DNA of 64,000 nt from Kalaharituber pfeilii (GCA_015179045.1 WHUZ01000101.1:62001-126000); one strand, 5' to 3'. Counted from the stretch's first letter, positions 22,305 through 34,905 are shown. A program made the numbers and translations. Notes: a model not told the origin generated them from the letters alone.

Positions 22305-22775
22305 TTTTCATGGCAGGCGGGCGATACTGGCAGGCGGCGATACTAGCAGGCAGGCTGTACTGGTGAGCGGGCTATACTAGCAGGCGGGCTGTACTGGCAG
22401 GCGGGCTATACTAGCAGGCGGGCTATGCTAGCAGGCGGGCTATACTAGCCGGCGGGTCGTACTGGCAGGCAGGCTATACTAGCAAGCGGACTATACTAGC
22501 AGGCGGGTCGTACTGGCAGGCAGGCTATACTAGCAGGCGGGCTGTACTAGCAGGTGGATTATACTGGTAGGCGGGCTATACTGGCAGGCGGGCTATACTG
22601 GGAGGCGGGATACGGTCATGGCTTGCTGGTGGTCATGGCTTGCTGGCGGTCGTGGCTTGCCGGCGGTCGTGGCTTGCGGCGGTCGTGGCTTGCCGGCGGT
22701 CGTGGCTTGCCGGCGGTCGTGGCTTGCCGGCGGTCGTGGCTTGCCGGCGGTCGTGGCTTGCCGGCGGTCGTGGCT
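22305..22775. repeat. Two adjacent 17-bp minisatellites
   Basis: From about 22305 to 22612 there are about 17 copies of GCAGGCGGGCTATACTA with C/T and A/G variants. From 22618 to about 22775 there are about nine copies of an unrelated 17-bp unit, GTGGCTTGCCGGCGGTC, mostly perfect, one copy lacking a base. Both lie inside the solo LTR. Confidence 0.92.
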
Positions 22776-22867
22776 TAGTGTACGGAGACTGTAGGGAGCG
22801 GGCCGTGACAATTAGCATGATAACCTTATCACAACCAGATCAAAACTATAGCAATAACACTACACTT

Positions 22868-23048
22868 TTTGGTACAGTATCAAATATTTTCCAAATATTC
22901 TAGTATACTAGCTGTATATTTTACAATTTACTTTATATTGCTACTATACCTAATACTGAAGATATTGCATGTGGAAGTTGTATGAAAAAGAGTACTATGA
23001 GTTAGTTACTAATAGATGCTCAGTTACTAACAGGTAAGTGATAGTACT
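22868..23048. mobile_element. RIP-decayed right arm of the long-TIR element
   Basis: This stretch aligns with 33833-34005, ending GGTAAGTGATAG where the other ends GGTAAGCGACAG. Differences are nearly all C-to-T or G-to-A. I did not find a matching left arm. Confidence 0.6.
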
Positions 23049-23841
23049 ATTGATACCTCTTACTATTCATTATAATAATAAGCGAATTGATTGCTTCCAT
23101 ATTTCCCATTGGAGATTGGTACAGCTTAATGAGTCATTTCTTAAACTTTGCAAATCCCAGGCTTTTTCTTGTATAACTACACATGTCAAGTCGTAGTGTT
23201 CAACAGGAGAAGGGATGGCGCTTGAATTATCAAGCCTCATGCAGCTGCATGCCAACGTATGCGGAAAAGACCGCCAGGCCTATGCTATCTATGAAATACC
23301 ATTACAAAAGCACTCAATCTCTACAAATTGTTAACGGTCAGCAGACTCTCTGATAAAGCAGTTGATTGATTCGCTTCCTTGCCGGGCCTCCTAGTTCAAT
23401 GATGAAACTAGTTGGACTGTGCAAGCAAAGGCGCGACTGTGAATTGTGCATAACAGGCTTTACTACAATAAATAATAATGTTGGTAACGAGATATAATTC
23501 TGTTGGCTCCACTCACTAACACTAACCTACCAGGTCTACTCGTTACCAGCATTTAGTGGTGCAGGTAGGGGCCCAAGCTATAAGCCGTGCGAGTGGTCTG
23601 TGAGCAGGTGAGGCTAAGGCCTGTACCTGACTTTGGGAGCAAAATTGTATGACAAATACCCGTCAGTCGCAATATGCATCCCCAATTCGGTAGACTTTTC
23701 TCACATGGCCATAACAGCCCCACCTGCATCTCTAAATGCCAGTAACGAGTACAGACAGTTTCTTTCATCCAATGTGAGTGCTAGCTTGTTACGCCTAAAG
23801 TTGGTGCCTCACTCTTCTCGGTATCATCTACAACGCTCTCA
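23049..23841. other. No gene seen
   Basis: Short ORFs only, with no recognisable product, RNA or repeat. Confidence 0.4.
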
Positions 23842-23850
23842 TGCACATTG

Positions 23851-23888
<38 letters not shown>

Positions 23889-23917
23889 TCATTAATCGCT
23901 GGCCGTGCACATTGTGA
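23842..23917 (-). mobile_element. Near-pure poly(A) retroposon, 20 bp of LINE tail family B
   Basis: Insert 23854-23905 is about 32 T plus only ATATCATTAATCGCTGGCCG, flanked by an exact 12-bp duplication TGCACATTGTGA. It is truncated inside the 3' stem-loop and is the shortest copy in the window. Confidence 0.9.
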
Positions 23918-25213
23918 GTGAGATTGGTTATTTGGTCCGTGCTACGGTGTGCGGGGTTACCGTTCTGGCCGGAGAATTTCCCTACACTCTGCATGCAGAG
24001 TAAGCTGAGTTGCCTACCATTAATCGATCCACTTAGGAGCCCAAAAGTTTCCTTCCCGTATCAAATGGAGTCCGATCCCGCACCATGCAGTTTGTGAAAC
24101 AGGTGCGCTATTGAACAGGATAATTTTGTGATCTACAAGCAGTTTTTAGAACTCTCTAGAGATAAGACCGAACTGACGTGTACGCTGAAGGTCTTCATCC
24201 ATAGGTAGTTTATCTGCTACAAGTCCGATCAATGCAAATGGTATGGCAGCGTGTCTTGTTGCTCTGGTTACGCTCTTTCAAGTCCAGAACTTGCCCTGCC
24301 ATGACCAATAGCTGCAAGCGGGGTTAAGTGATAAAAAAATAAATAAATAAATAAATAAAAATAAAACAACAAAATCCCAGGCCAGTCATCTCCCACAGTA
24401 TGCAGTTTGTTTGATAGTCTGGTTGAACTTAAAGTATTTGTACTCAAAAACTCGATCTTTACCTGTGTATGTAGCTGCAGGCAGCAGGGGCCTTTATCAT
24501 TAACAGTAACACCTAACACAGCATGATCGCAAGAGTAGACGCGTACCAGCGGCACGGAAACCTAAGTACGTCAGGCAACATGTACTGTAATACCAAGTCA
24601 CACTTGGAATCAGGCCTCCTGCAGCGGGTAACAACCAACTTCAAACTAGCTAACCCGTAGCATGTCTGAGCAGGATGCAACCAGACGACTCTGCCAGGGT
24701 ATTTGCACTCTAGAGCGTCAGGCCCCCAACGCAATTAAGCGCCCTTCGCTTCGCTTAGGCCCAAGATGCACAAATATTAGTGCGTCAGCACTGCCGAAGC
24801 AGAAACTCCAATGAATGAGATCAAACTAACCAAGCTTCGATGATTTCGTTGTCGCAGTCTACTTTTACAGGCATGGAATATCACTGGGCAAGATGCAGTA
24901 GTAATAATTGTTGTTCCCATTGCCGCCGCGGGGGATTCTACGCGGATTTGTTACATAGTTAAAAGATTGCACGATAATGCTGCTACTTGCTTTATTGGAG
25001 GCGTTTATGAAACGGACTTGTTTACAATCATATTTTGCGTCAATTGGTCACTACTACCACTTCCATGGTTGAACTAACGATGCAGGCTTTATGGCATGAC
25101 CCAGTAATAACCACCCAGGTGAGATGAGATCTCGAGAACTACTCTCCTGTACTTGCCGACATTTCTCCATTACTCCCTTTTCAGCTTGACTAGGAACTAT
25201 AACCTACTTGCGG
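23918..25213. other. No gene seen; one old micro-retroposon
   Basis: No supportable ORF. A family-A micro-retroposon at about 24292-24373 is listed separately. The rest shows no repeats I can define. Confidence 0.4.
24292..24373 (+). mobile_element. Micro-retroposon, tail family A, older copy
   Basis: Starts at about the CCCTGCC boundary, keeps GCGGGG, and has a decayed tail (TAAATAAATAAA). The flanks only weakly resemble a duplication (AGTCCAG, ATCCCAG), so it is older than the others. Confidence 0.75.
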
Positions 25214-26783
25214 CTATCTACATGGCGGGGATTTTCTTGTAACCGCAACTCGTGCTTTTGTGATCACCTCATGCTGCTGTTTATATCCCCTTAGAATGAT
25301 TGGTGATACAACAAAATCCACTAGTGCACCCTCCGCTTCTAGCTCAGTTTCCGCAATATCGCCGTCCACGCAAGACATGGCCTCAGCTTTGAATGGATCC
25401 AATGGTTCGGGAATGAAAGTCCAGAATTTACATGGCTGTTTCTCACACTCAAGTGCGAGATTACCAGCATGCTTCAGGATCTCTCGCAGTTTACGTCCTG
25501 CGATAGTTTTGGTTTGTTGTTTCATCACTGGTTCAAGTAGATTCAGGATATGAAGAACGAAAGCCTCCAATCCGTCGTCAACTTGTTTTTCGAACTGCGG
25601 ATGCCTTAGTATCATCGTATTGGTGATGGAACGCCATTGCTCGAACTCTTCTAATGCTGCAGGCGCGCTACATTAGCTCCTATCCATACCGATTTCAAAA
25701 TAGTGATGAATGGGCATTGAGGGACTTACAAGAGATGAATAAATGATTTTCAAGATCAGAATAGCAAGGTCCCACGATTCCAAGAAAATCAGGATGAAAG
25801 ATATGATGTGAGATTTCTGTTGAGATGAAAGCTTCAAAGACCCTGATATTATATTTCTGTAGATAGGGTATCACATCATCCTTGCGCACGGCTCGAGACA
25901 GTGCATGCAGTAATTCGGTAGTCAACACTCCTGACTGAACTCCATCCGCCTGAATCTCCTCTGCAGAGCGGGCAATATACTGGAGTGCCCATGTCTGTAC
26001 TGCCAGAAATGTCCCCAAAAACTTCTTATCGAAGTAATTGTCGTCGTTTGAGGGTTCAGGCCGTCTGTTCCATGCTCGTACAAGATCATCTGTTAGTTCT
26101 GCCACTTTGCCCTCGGACTCAGCCAACTGCTGTCGTAGTTCATCTCTATCAGATTTGATGGTTTCAATCTCATGCAGCAGGTATTTGATATGTTCTCCTT
26201 GGTCATTTTCGCGTTTACAGAGCTTTTCGATGGCTTCTTTTTGGGCGTTCCAGAATTCCTCTTGGACCTTCCTACCCTCTTCAAGCCAATGGCGCTGCTT
26301 CTGGAATAGTTTACTGATTTGTTGTTTCTGTTGACGAAGTCCCACCTCAAAAGGTAGCCCGGCTTTGCTTGTTGGCTCGCAACCGGCTTGTTCCTCCTGC
26401 TCTGACTCCATGCCATTGCATTGTCCTTTACGGCGTTGACGACCACCCTGGCAGGAGTGGCCTTCGGAACAGTTTGCAGGACGTTGCTCCACTGGAGTGC
26501 GATCCTCGCTTTTGTCTTCATCATGGCGTTTGTGTTTATCTCCGCGTACGGCCGCCTAGCGCACTTATTTAGCGAAATGTATGGATCAAATATCAGATAA
26601 ACGTACGTTAGCATATGCTCTGTTTGAGTCTGTACTAGAATGCCGTGGAAATGAGTGGTCTTTAGCCATATTCAAATTGTCATCAGACTCGTATTCTGAA
26701 GGAGTTCTTGAAGATTTCCCTGGGTTCCCGGAATTGATGTATGACAGACTGGCAGGTACGAATTTGTTAATAAATGACCGCAT
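25214..26783 (-). CDS. Coiled-coil protein, pair 2 (partner of Hsp70-like 2), 481 aa
   Basis: Three exons on the minus strand: 26783-26607 (59 codons, ATG at 26783), 26555-25730 and 25656-25214, joined in phases 0 and 1 as in copies 1 and 3. I recognise no family. The acidic/basic N-terminal 130 residues are followed by a coiled coil at about 132-222, then the conserved RRPEPSNDDNYFDKKF and VQTWALQYIA, an all-helical-looking stretch ending FLGIVGPCYSDLENHLF, and a third-exon segment (ITNTMILRHPQFE, CEKQPCKFW) ending in ILRGYKQQHEVITKARVAV. Head-to-head with the intact Hsp70-like gene at 27905. A structural partner or regulator of that ATPase is an inference from this linkage only. No stop or frameshift. 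Confidence 0.8.
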
Positions 26784-27904
26784 TTATGAAGGTCGAAAGA
26801 ATATAGTAAATAGAGTGATAGGTAGTAGAAAGCTGAAGTTTACCCACGCCTTTTCCAGCTCGCGAGACAATTCTTGGAAAGTATGTCTGTGCTGCCCTCC
26901 TTTTGCAATTGGAAAACTACCTGAATCACCGATAATTCCCCAAAAATTCCCGAATGGTGGCATAGGGAGGTTTGAAGCCTGGCTGAAATATTGCAGTGAA
27001 TTCGCCAAGTTCGGTAGAGGTTGATCCGCTGTACTCAAGCTGAAGTATTAGGCTTCGGAGACCGCAATTGAACTCATTCTACTTTTTGTCAGACATTAAA
27101 GACCTGATGATTTGGGCCTCCATGTATGAATTAGCTTAATGCAAGATTATGCATTGTACTAAATTTCAAGCACTATATTCTAGCTTAGCCCGAGTCGTCT
27201 GGTTAGTCGTGTTTGTTACTATATAGCGTTACAAGTATTCTCCCAAGCACTAGAGGGCGTGCCAATGATTTATGTGCACATGTGGTGATAATTGATTACT
27301 TGAGGAATGTTTCTTCAGATCGGCGGCAATCTAGTTGTCACCCTGCACCTACCACATGCGCTTGTACTCGAGGACATACAACGCATAATTCAGCCGCAAC
27401 CAGTGTATCCAAGTTGCAGTAAGAGGTAGGTGTAGGTTAGGATCGTGTGAAACGGGATGCTGGCCGTCACGCGAGGATCATTTTCATACAGGGGTGGAGC
27501 CACCCATGGTGACGGATTGTTGAACCATTGCAGTCCCCGCATGATAGCTACAGGATTGGAAGTAAGGAAATGTAAGAAGAAAGATTGTGCGCAAATGGAA
27601 CTTCATATTTTCTGTTCGCCATCAGGTAAAAATAACCAGCAACCCCTAGGTAGCGCTATTAACGTACAGCTCCCATAAGTCAGCCTTGGAAGGAACTTGA
27701 AAGTAGTCAGTATTTATATCACCAGTAACAGAAGGTTTGGGTACTTTCGGCCCTAAAAATCACTGCACACAGCAGTAAGACTAACCGTACACCAAAAAAA
27801 GCGACAGAATTCCACTCCATCCATTTTTGGATCCAGATTTTTCCTCTACGCAGTTGCGTTCGCTTCTCACAGCCAGCTTCTTTCTGCATTTAACTAAATC
27901 ACTA
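26784..27904. promoter_or_regulatory. Intergenic region between divergent pair 2 genes
   Basis: 1.12 kb between start codons, so it must contain both promoters. A leftward ORF at 27038-26784 lacks an ATG and I do not call it. No clear heat-shock element seen. Confidence 0.4.
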
Positions 27905-30601
27905 ATGTCCTACCCATTTGACGATCACGGGGCACTCATCATAGGAATTGACTTTGGAACCACATATTCCGGGGTAGCATGGGTAAGCGGACGTTTCTTC
28001 ACATAGCATTCTATGTAGGAATAAAGTTTCAACTAACAAAATTTCTTATTGCTCAAGTGCTACACAGGGGACGCATCAAAGGTTAAAGTAATCAAGCAAT
28101 GGCCCGGCCTCGGACAGGTAGTAAGCCGTGTCATCATCGCTCATGAAAATTTAACACAAAGGGCTAATTTGAACATTTGTGTTGAAATATCAATATTGGG
28201 GGTACGAGTTTGCTAATGATTGTATTGTTAATGTGCTTCGCTCATAGAATGGTAATTCCGACAAAGTTCCAACGGTGATTTGTTATGCTGCTACAGACTA
28301 CACAAAGTATAGATGTGGTTTCGAGGTGACCTCGAGAAGGTCAGACGACCCTAACAGGATCTGCTTGTTTAAGTTGCTGTTAAATGAACAGCTAGATGGG
28401 ACTACCTTGCTCGGGCACAATAACCAGTTTCGAATTCCACAGAGACATCAAACTGTTAACCCAAAGCAAGCTGAGGTGGACGAGATTCGGACAATGGCAT
28501 CTCGTATTCCAGCTGGAAAAACTCCAAAGGATGTGGTTGCCGACTACCTGAGAGGCATATACACGCACGCGCAAGAAAAGCTCCAAAGCTCGCTTCCATC
28601 CAGTGTAACCGAACAGTTCGGCAAGGAAATTCCCGTGAAGTACCATTTAACTGTACCGGCTGTATGTTGGGATTGATAAAATATCTAAATTCAAAGGAAC
28701 TAATCAAATCTTGCGATAGATATGGAGCGATCGGGCAAAGGATTTGACAGTCCAAGCTGCTCGAGATGCAGGAATGACTGGCCAGAATAGCAGCATAACA
28801 CTGATTTCTGAGCCAGAGGCAGCTGCTGTGCACTGTCTTCATATATACAACGGAACAAGTCAATGTTTAAAGGCGTGTTTCTTTGCATTTGTCATCACCA
28901 GCGCAATACCTAGAGCTAACTTTGGAAGTCTAGGTTAATGATTTGTATGTTGTTACTGATTGTGGAGGTGGTACCGTTGTAAGTATATTCAAACATCTTT
29001 ACCACATAAGTTTACCAGCCCTCACTCGAATAGGACCTCATCTCGTATCAAGTCACTGCCATCCAGCCAAGATTGCAAGTGAAAGAATGCGCTGCCGGTA
29101 CGGGCAGCTTATGCGGTTCAACAGCCCTTAACAGAAGATTTCATGAACTACTGAAATCCAGGTTGGGCGACGAGTGAGTAATTAAGTCGCTCAATACAAA
29201 TCACTTGCTTCCTACAGTGACTCCTATTACTAAGCTTATATGTATATATAGGGCATTTTCCGGAATGAGTATTCAGGCTCGCCATACTGCATTCACATTC
29301 TTTGACGAAAATCTCAAGCCCAGATTCCGAGCTCCTACGGCAGCAGAAGCAGAAGATGAGGACTTTGAGCCGGAGACATTCTATTGCCCTGTGCCTGGGG
29401 TTTCTAACAACACTAGTAAGGGTATCATGGGCGGGTTCCTGGCCATTAGTGTGCAGGAAATGGTTAACATATTCGATCCCGTGATCACTGAGATAGCTGG
29501 GCTTGTACAAGCGCAGGTTGATGAGGCAGAGAGGCGCAGTGGACATAAAGTAACGGTGCGTCAGCTGCAGTAGTTTCTCCACCAGTCTCTATATGGGCCA
29601 ACTTTCGAGACTGACAATTACATCCTCACATACTAGGGAGTTCTTTTGGTCGGTGGATTTGGTTCTTCGGAATATCTGCGTGAACGTTTGGCCACAGTGG
29701 TTAAAAGTAAGAAAAGTGGGAATACAGTGGAGATCTTACAGCCAAGTGATGCGTATGTTATAAACTGGTTATTTGTTCGCCAAACAGGTCCTGCAGGATC
29801 AATCGAAACGCAGCGCTAACTATGTAATGCAGATGGTCTGCCATTGTCCAAGGGGCTGTGCTCGATGGCGTTGCCTCCTACCAAGCAAGTCGGAAAAGTC
29901 ATCAAACTGGCGCTCGAAGCATGGTCCAAAGCAGGATCGCACGTTTCAGCTACGGGATGAAATACAATGACAAATTCGATGAAACCAAACATCCCTGGTC
30001 AAAGAGATACTGGAACATTTGGAGGAGTGCGTGGTACTGTCATGACCGGATGTTCTGGTTTATCAAAAGGGTAACAAAAAGCCTGACCCCTTGCTTTGCC
30101 TACTATCTTATATACTTACCAAACCTATGAAAGGGCGAGGAGCTTCATGACAATAAGCCGATCAGGCGTTCCTGGGTTTATCATGCGTTACTTAATGGTA
30201 GCGAGTTCGACTTCATGTTTAAGCAGACGATTTACTGTTGCTACAATGAAAACCCGCCCGAAGGATTAGATGAGTCATGTAAGTTGGCAATCGCCCCTAA
30301 ATTACCAGTTACAGTCTACGAGGCCTTGTTGCTCATGAAAGCAATGACAGGTATTAAGATGTGCACATATCAGGAAGATTTCCGCGAAACTCCACGATCA
30401 AACTTCAAGCGCGGAGTTACTAGCACTGGTGCGCCATGCTGGCAAATTCCCTTTGATGCACTTATGCTGTATCGCGTGCTCCTTCAATTCTCTTCCGAGG
30501 TAGATGGTGTTATTGTGGGGAAGACAACCGTGGATTATGATCATGAATTGCCCTCTCAAGCAGGAAGTCTGGTGCAATCCTACAACAGTGATCTTTGGTA
30601 G
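27905..30601 (+). CDS. Hsp70-like ATPase 2, intact, eleven exons, 647 aa
   Basis: Exons: 27905-27982, 28058-28117, 28248-28661, 28720-28872, 28934-28978, 29034-29173, 29252-29555, 29637-29752, 29833-30070, 30134-30278, 30351-30601, total 1944 nt with stop. The intron after 28872 has a GC donor; the last intron is 72 bp and could be read through. An ATPase domain of the Hsp70/actin fold is clear: GIDFGTTYSGVAW (residues 14-26, phosphate 1), SEPEAAAVHC (exon 4), VTDCGGGTV (242-250, phosphate 2), GTGSLCGS, and GVLLVGGFGSS (399-409, adenosine). The roughly 240 residues after that do not look like a classical substrate-binding domain and end without EEVD; VDYDHELP lies near the end. Family knowledge: filamentous fungi carry many such divergent Hsp70-like genes of unknown role. 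Paired head-to-head with the coiled-coil gene at 25.2-26.8 kb. Confidence 0.88.
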
Positions 30602-31107
30602 CACGCGTCGCAAATTCAGCTGCTCGCAGATTTCTTGAAATATGTACCACACCTATATGTGTACCATAGTTTTCTCCAGATTAAATGGGTTCTGCGGGGG
30701 TCGCTCAATTGATTGAAGTTGGTTCATGACTAATATTTATTTATGTGCTGCGGGAAGTTCCATTCAATGCGCTATCGATCAGAGAAGTTTGTCATTACGA
30801 TATTCCTATACCTTCCTGCATTAGGAAGGATGAATGAGCAATTTGGATGAATGAGAAATTTGGGAAAACAAGCAAATTGGGAACAGAGGCCATGTACCTA
30901 CATTTAACAACGAAACTACCTGTCAGAGAGTCTGCGAAAACATCTCCAGTGATAATTCAGATACCTTCGGCTCTATCCTGCAAAGTTTAGTGCGGTTGCA
31001 TTTTATTAATTTTATTCGAAGGCCATTGAGGCGTCACCTGTCTTAATCTAAGTCGGAGAAATAAAAATCGTACTTACCAGCTTTCGAAAACTGCTGCGTG
31101 TTAATAC
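30602..31107. other. 3' flank of Hsp70-like 2, no gene seen
   Basis: No supportable ORF or repeat; includes the likely 3' UTR. Confidence 0.4.
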
Positions 31108-31121
31108 TATCATCCTGTGAT

Positions 31122-31156
<35 letters not shown>

Positions 31157-31218
31157 TCAGTACTCGGATGCCGCCCTATGGGCTATGGCGAGGGTTGTTT
31201 AGTTATATATCATCCTGT
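31108..31218 (-). mobile_element. Short retroposon, tail family B
   Basis: Insert 31119-31207 lies between TATCATCCTGT duplications (31108-31118, 31208-31218). It has about 30 T and about 60 bp of LINE tail, extending about 18 bp beyond the stem base. The outer stem has one mismatch (CTCGC against CCGAG). Confidence 0.88.
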
Positions 31219-31636
31219 AATTGAAGCTACGGGCGTATTCAATAATCCCATTATTTCAGTTCTAAAAGTATTATGTACTCGTATTTCAGGCACTTGAACA
31301 ATATACAGTATATTTAAGCTCTAGGTCTGGAGTGCATACCCTGTAACATGGTCATAAACGCTACACTCGGGGTAGCGGAAAATACTCAGAAGCGCTATGC
31401 ATGCGTAATGTGCGCCACCTGACCGGGGGTCTAAAGTGAAGTAGGTTGACTTGTCAGAACAATTGTACTATGCATAGTAGTCCAAATTTCGTGAGGGAAA
31501 TGTCCCAAATTTATTATGTAAGAAAGAATTTGGGACAGCTAACATGATGAAATTTGGTAGTCTCATGCCAGGACCGTCTGGCTGCTAAAAGCTAAAAGCC
31601 GAGCTCGGCATGACACCAATTTGAGACTTTTACACC
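31219..31636. other. No gene seen
   Basis: AT-leaning sequence with no supportable ORF, between a short retroposon and the long-TIR element. Confidence 0.4.
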
Positions 31637-34007
31637 TACTGTCGCTTACCTATCAGTGACCGAGCACCTATTAGTGACCGATCTCTTGGCACTCCTCCTC
31701 GTACAACTTCTACATGCAATATCTTCGGCTTCAGGCATGCTAGCAACATGAGGTAAATTGCAGAATATACAGCAAGTGCATCTGAATATTTGGAAGTTAT
31801 TTGATGGCCATACTATATATACATCTTTTGTAATTCAATGATATGCAGAGAAAGTATAGCATTCTACTCCCCCCTTGCATAGCAAAGAATAGCATACACT
31901 AAATATTATATGACTCTCCTCAACTATAGCTCTTCACACTCTCAAGTGGCTATAGAAGAAGATAGCTAACTTAAATGGTGATAGGATAAGGCTGCTCTGA
32001 ATTTCGGTAGCCTCAAAGCAGGCCGGAAGTGCCAAAACTTCCAATATGCTCTTCTATTACTTGCAACAAGCAACTACATATACTAAAAATAACAGGATTA
32101 ATAGTTATAAGACTAATCTTATGATTACGATAGTATGTAATATAATTGGGAGTGTTGGCTACTAGGAAAACATCCTCAAGAATAGTATAGTATATTTTAA
32201 GACTGATAGTATTAATTGCTAGAAAAAATACTCTTATGAGTACGACAGCCTCTAGTAGGATAATAGGATTGGTAGACCTGATAGGTATCTATACCAACGA
32301 TAGTATATAGCTGTAGAATTAGTTGGTATAGAAGTACCCTGATGGCTATAATAGCATATACCTAACTGATAGGATTAGTTGATGAAATAAACTTCTTACT
32401 ATATCAACATTGATAGCATATACTATAGTTAATAGAGGAGGTAAGAATAATAGTATTACTGCCATGTACATCTATATAGAATGATATAGGGAGCAGTACT
32501 AACAAAAATTTAGTATTTCTTATAGTAATATAATAAGCGGAATTGTGTCTGGATATATACTATCCTATAATGACCTCATAGGTATAATTAGCTGCAAGAA
32601 CTTCTGTCAGGGTGGTTAGTGTCTTGTTATAGGTTTACCACAACTATACGGTGGGCAGTCAGTGGATGAACATATGCAAGTGATATATGAGCTGACAGTA
32701 CTAGTGATGGTGCTGGTGACAGTGCCGGCGCTGGCATCGCAGTCACATAAATGAGTGCTATATGAGCTATGTAGGGGACTAGCATATGTAGAGCACTCAG
32801 GACAAGGTCTATAGAGAGTAATGGTACTCTGATATTGAAGTAGCAGCAATTGGTATAAATTTGTGCTTGCTGACAGAATATAGCAATTAAAGAATTGGTT
32901 CATTATATATCTACTACTTTAGTTATATAAAACACTATTGATTATATCAAGAGCATAGAAATGCTGCTTTTAGAGTGGTATGTTGGTTGCAGTGGAGTAT
33001 ATTACAGTACCTAGACAAAATTGTACGCCACCCCCTCACTATGCACTAATAGGAAAAGCGCATATGCACTGCATTGACCTCTGTATATGCAACTGAAAGA
33101 GATCGCCTTTGCATTATCAAGAGTATTCATATGATACTGAACAAATACTAATGGATCTGGTAAATGCAGAGAGTTACCGTCCACCAGGTCAAAAAGACAC
33201 TTGACTATCGATACTCGCTAGTCCTCTGCGTAGCTCATATGATATAGCACTTATTTATGCGACTGCGACGCCGCCCTACGGTTGCGGTGAACCCGTAACA
33301 GTATCCCCGCTCTAGGGGCAACTTCGCCGGGTTGCTATATAAGTCTGCCCCCACACCTGGCCATCGTGGATTATTCTATGTTGCAGCTTAAATATTTACC
33401 TAGAAGTTTATATGTATTGCAGTTAATTTTGATGTTTTTTTTGGTTATGAGGGATCTACTAGTACTTTCCGATTGCATCATGGAGGTCAATGCAGTGCAT
33501 ATGCGCTTTTCCTATTAGTGCATAGTGAGGGGGTGGCGTACAATTTTGTCTAGGTACTGTATATGTGCAGCAGGACATACTGGCAGCTTTAGCACTTCCG
33601 GCACTTTCAGATATTTTAGTAACTGCTTTTGAGGCTACAGAAATCCACAGCGACTTATCCTACCATCATTTAGGTGAGCTACCCTTCTTCTATAGTCACT
33701 TGAGAGTACGAAGAGCTATAGTTGAGAACAGTCATATAGTATTTAGTATATGCTATCCTTTGCTATGCAAGGGGGGGTAGAATGCTATACTTTCTCTGCA
33801 TATCATTGAATTACAAAAGGTGTATATATAGTGTGGCTATCAAATATCCTCCAAATGTTCAGGCATGCCTGCTGTATATTCTGCAATTTACCTCATGTTG
33901 CTAGCATGCCTGACGCTGAAGATATTGCATGTAGAAGTTGTACGAGGAGGAGTGCCAAGAGATCGGGCACTAATAGGTGCTCGGTCACTAATAGGTAAGC
34001 GACAGTA
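31637..34007. mobile_element. Non-autonomous long-TIR element, TA-flanked
   Basis: Element 31639-34005 (2367 bp) has inverted-repeat arms of about 320-370 bp beginning CTGTCGCTTACCTAT, with TA on both sides. The arms match over landmarks such as GTGACCGAGCACCTATTAG and AGAAAGTATAGCATTCTAC. No transposase ORF is visible. The TA flanks suggest Tc1/mariner-like mobilisation. The arms have diverged, so the insertion is old. A second MITE is nested at 33005-33559. Confidence 0.75.
33003..33561. mobile_element. Tc1/mariner-like MITE nested in the long-TIR element
   Basis: Element 33005-33559 (555 bp) has terminal inverted repeats of about 75 bp beginning CAGTACCTAGACAAAATTG, flanked by TA on both sides. 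CAGT ends and TA target are typical of Tc1/mariner. No coding capacity. The arms are nearly identical, so it is younger than the element around it. Confidence 0.85.
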
Positions 34008-34905
34008 TTCTTAACCGCCAAGCATACAAAAATATGCTTGTTTCTGCATAGCGCAAAATATGCGTATATCCCCTGTCCAAATACTTATTTTTCTGTCTAG
34101 TATGGTTTTTACACACAACAATACGACACACGTAAGTTTAACTGCATACAAGGCAATAAATTGTTGCATAATTACCACCCAAAAGCCATAACAGCTCAAA
34201 GCTGATCTGGCGCACTTCTAACTAATGACAGGAGCTGTTCTTTTTGTTATTTTCCCACTCTTCCTGAGGGTTTTCCACCTTGTTTGTGCATTCATCGCGT
34301 ACAGTAATCATTCTGATGCGCTGAACTTGAGTAGTTTCTTGATTGTGATTTGTATGACTTAAATCTTCATTTCATTATTGTATGCAGGCTTCAGCAGGTG
34401 ATTCGAAACTGTGACTGGGAAATGGAGTTCCGTAAGTTGGTTGAAAAACAGAGAATTTAAAGCGTGTTACTCTGTGAAGCGAGTAGGAAACTACAGAAAA
34501 TGCGTGTAGAAATAACAATGTATTACGGAGTTACATAACCAACAGGTCAACTGTCACATTGTATGCAACTTCTTGCGCTTCTGAAGACTTACCCTTACCC
34601 CCCGAGTACTGCCAATCCAGAGTAACGATTTGCCTTGCACTACTGAAGGCAGAGCTTCTCTTTGCAGTGTAACAATTCATGAGACACTCGAGTATCAAAA
34701 TTTGTTCACATGAGAAAAACCCTAATCGCTGATTATTGCTTCAGCTTAAATAAGTCAGTTACTAACGAACAACTGTTCAGCGAAGAAACCAGTCTGTAGG
34801 TATGATGTATGATAGCGGCCAAGCCCGCAAGAAGGAAACTACGCATTAACCAGTTACACTCAATCTTTATCTCGTTTAGACCATGTGCGCTAGCAACATC
34901 CAACT
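34008..34905. other. No gene seen
   Basis: No supportable ORF, repeat or RNA between the long-TIR element and the next micro-retroposon. Confidence 0.4.

Larger units (their letters stand above)
21730..22815 (-). mobile_element. Solo LTR with internal duplication and two 17-bp minisatellites
   Basis: The element 21735-22810 (1076 bp) begins TGTCACG and ends CGTGACA, flanked by exact 5-bp duplications ATTAG (21730-21734, 22811-22815). A TATATATAGGCTC box read on the minus strand (near 22205) suggests minus orientation. It has no coding region or second LTR, so it is solo. Inside are a 161-bp tandem duplication and two minisatellites. Confidence 0.88.

Noticed and set aside
22554..22818. ORFs of Ala/Gly/Arg repeats on both strands
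   Set aside because: They are translations of the 17-bp minisatellite; both strands are open because of low complexity.
26784..27038. Leftward ORF upstream of coiled-coil gene 2
   Set aside because: No ATG, no splice context, no similarity to the other copies; it lies in the shared promoter region.
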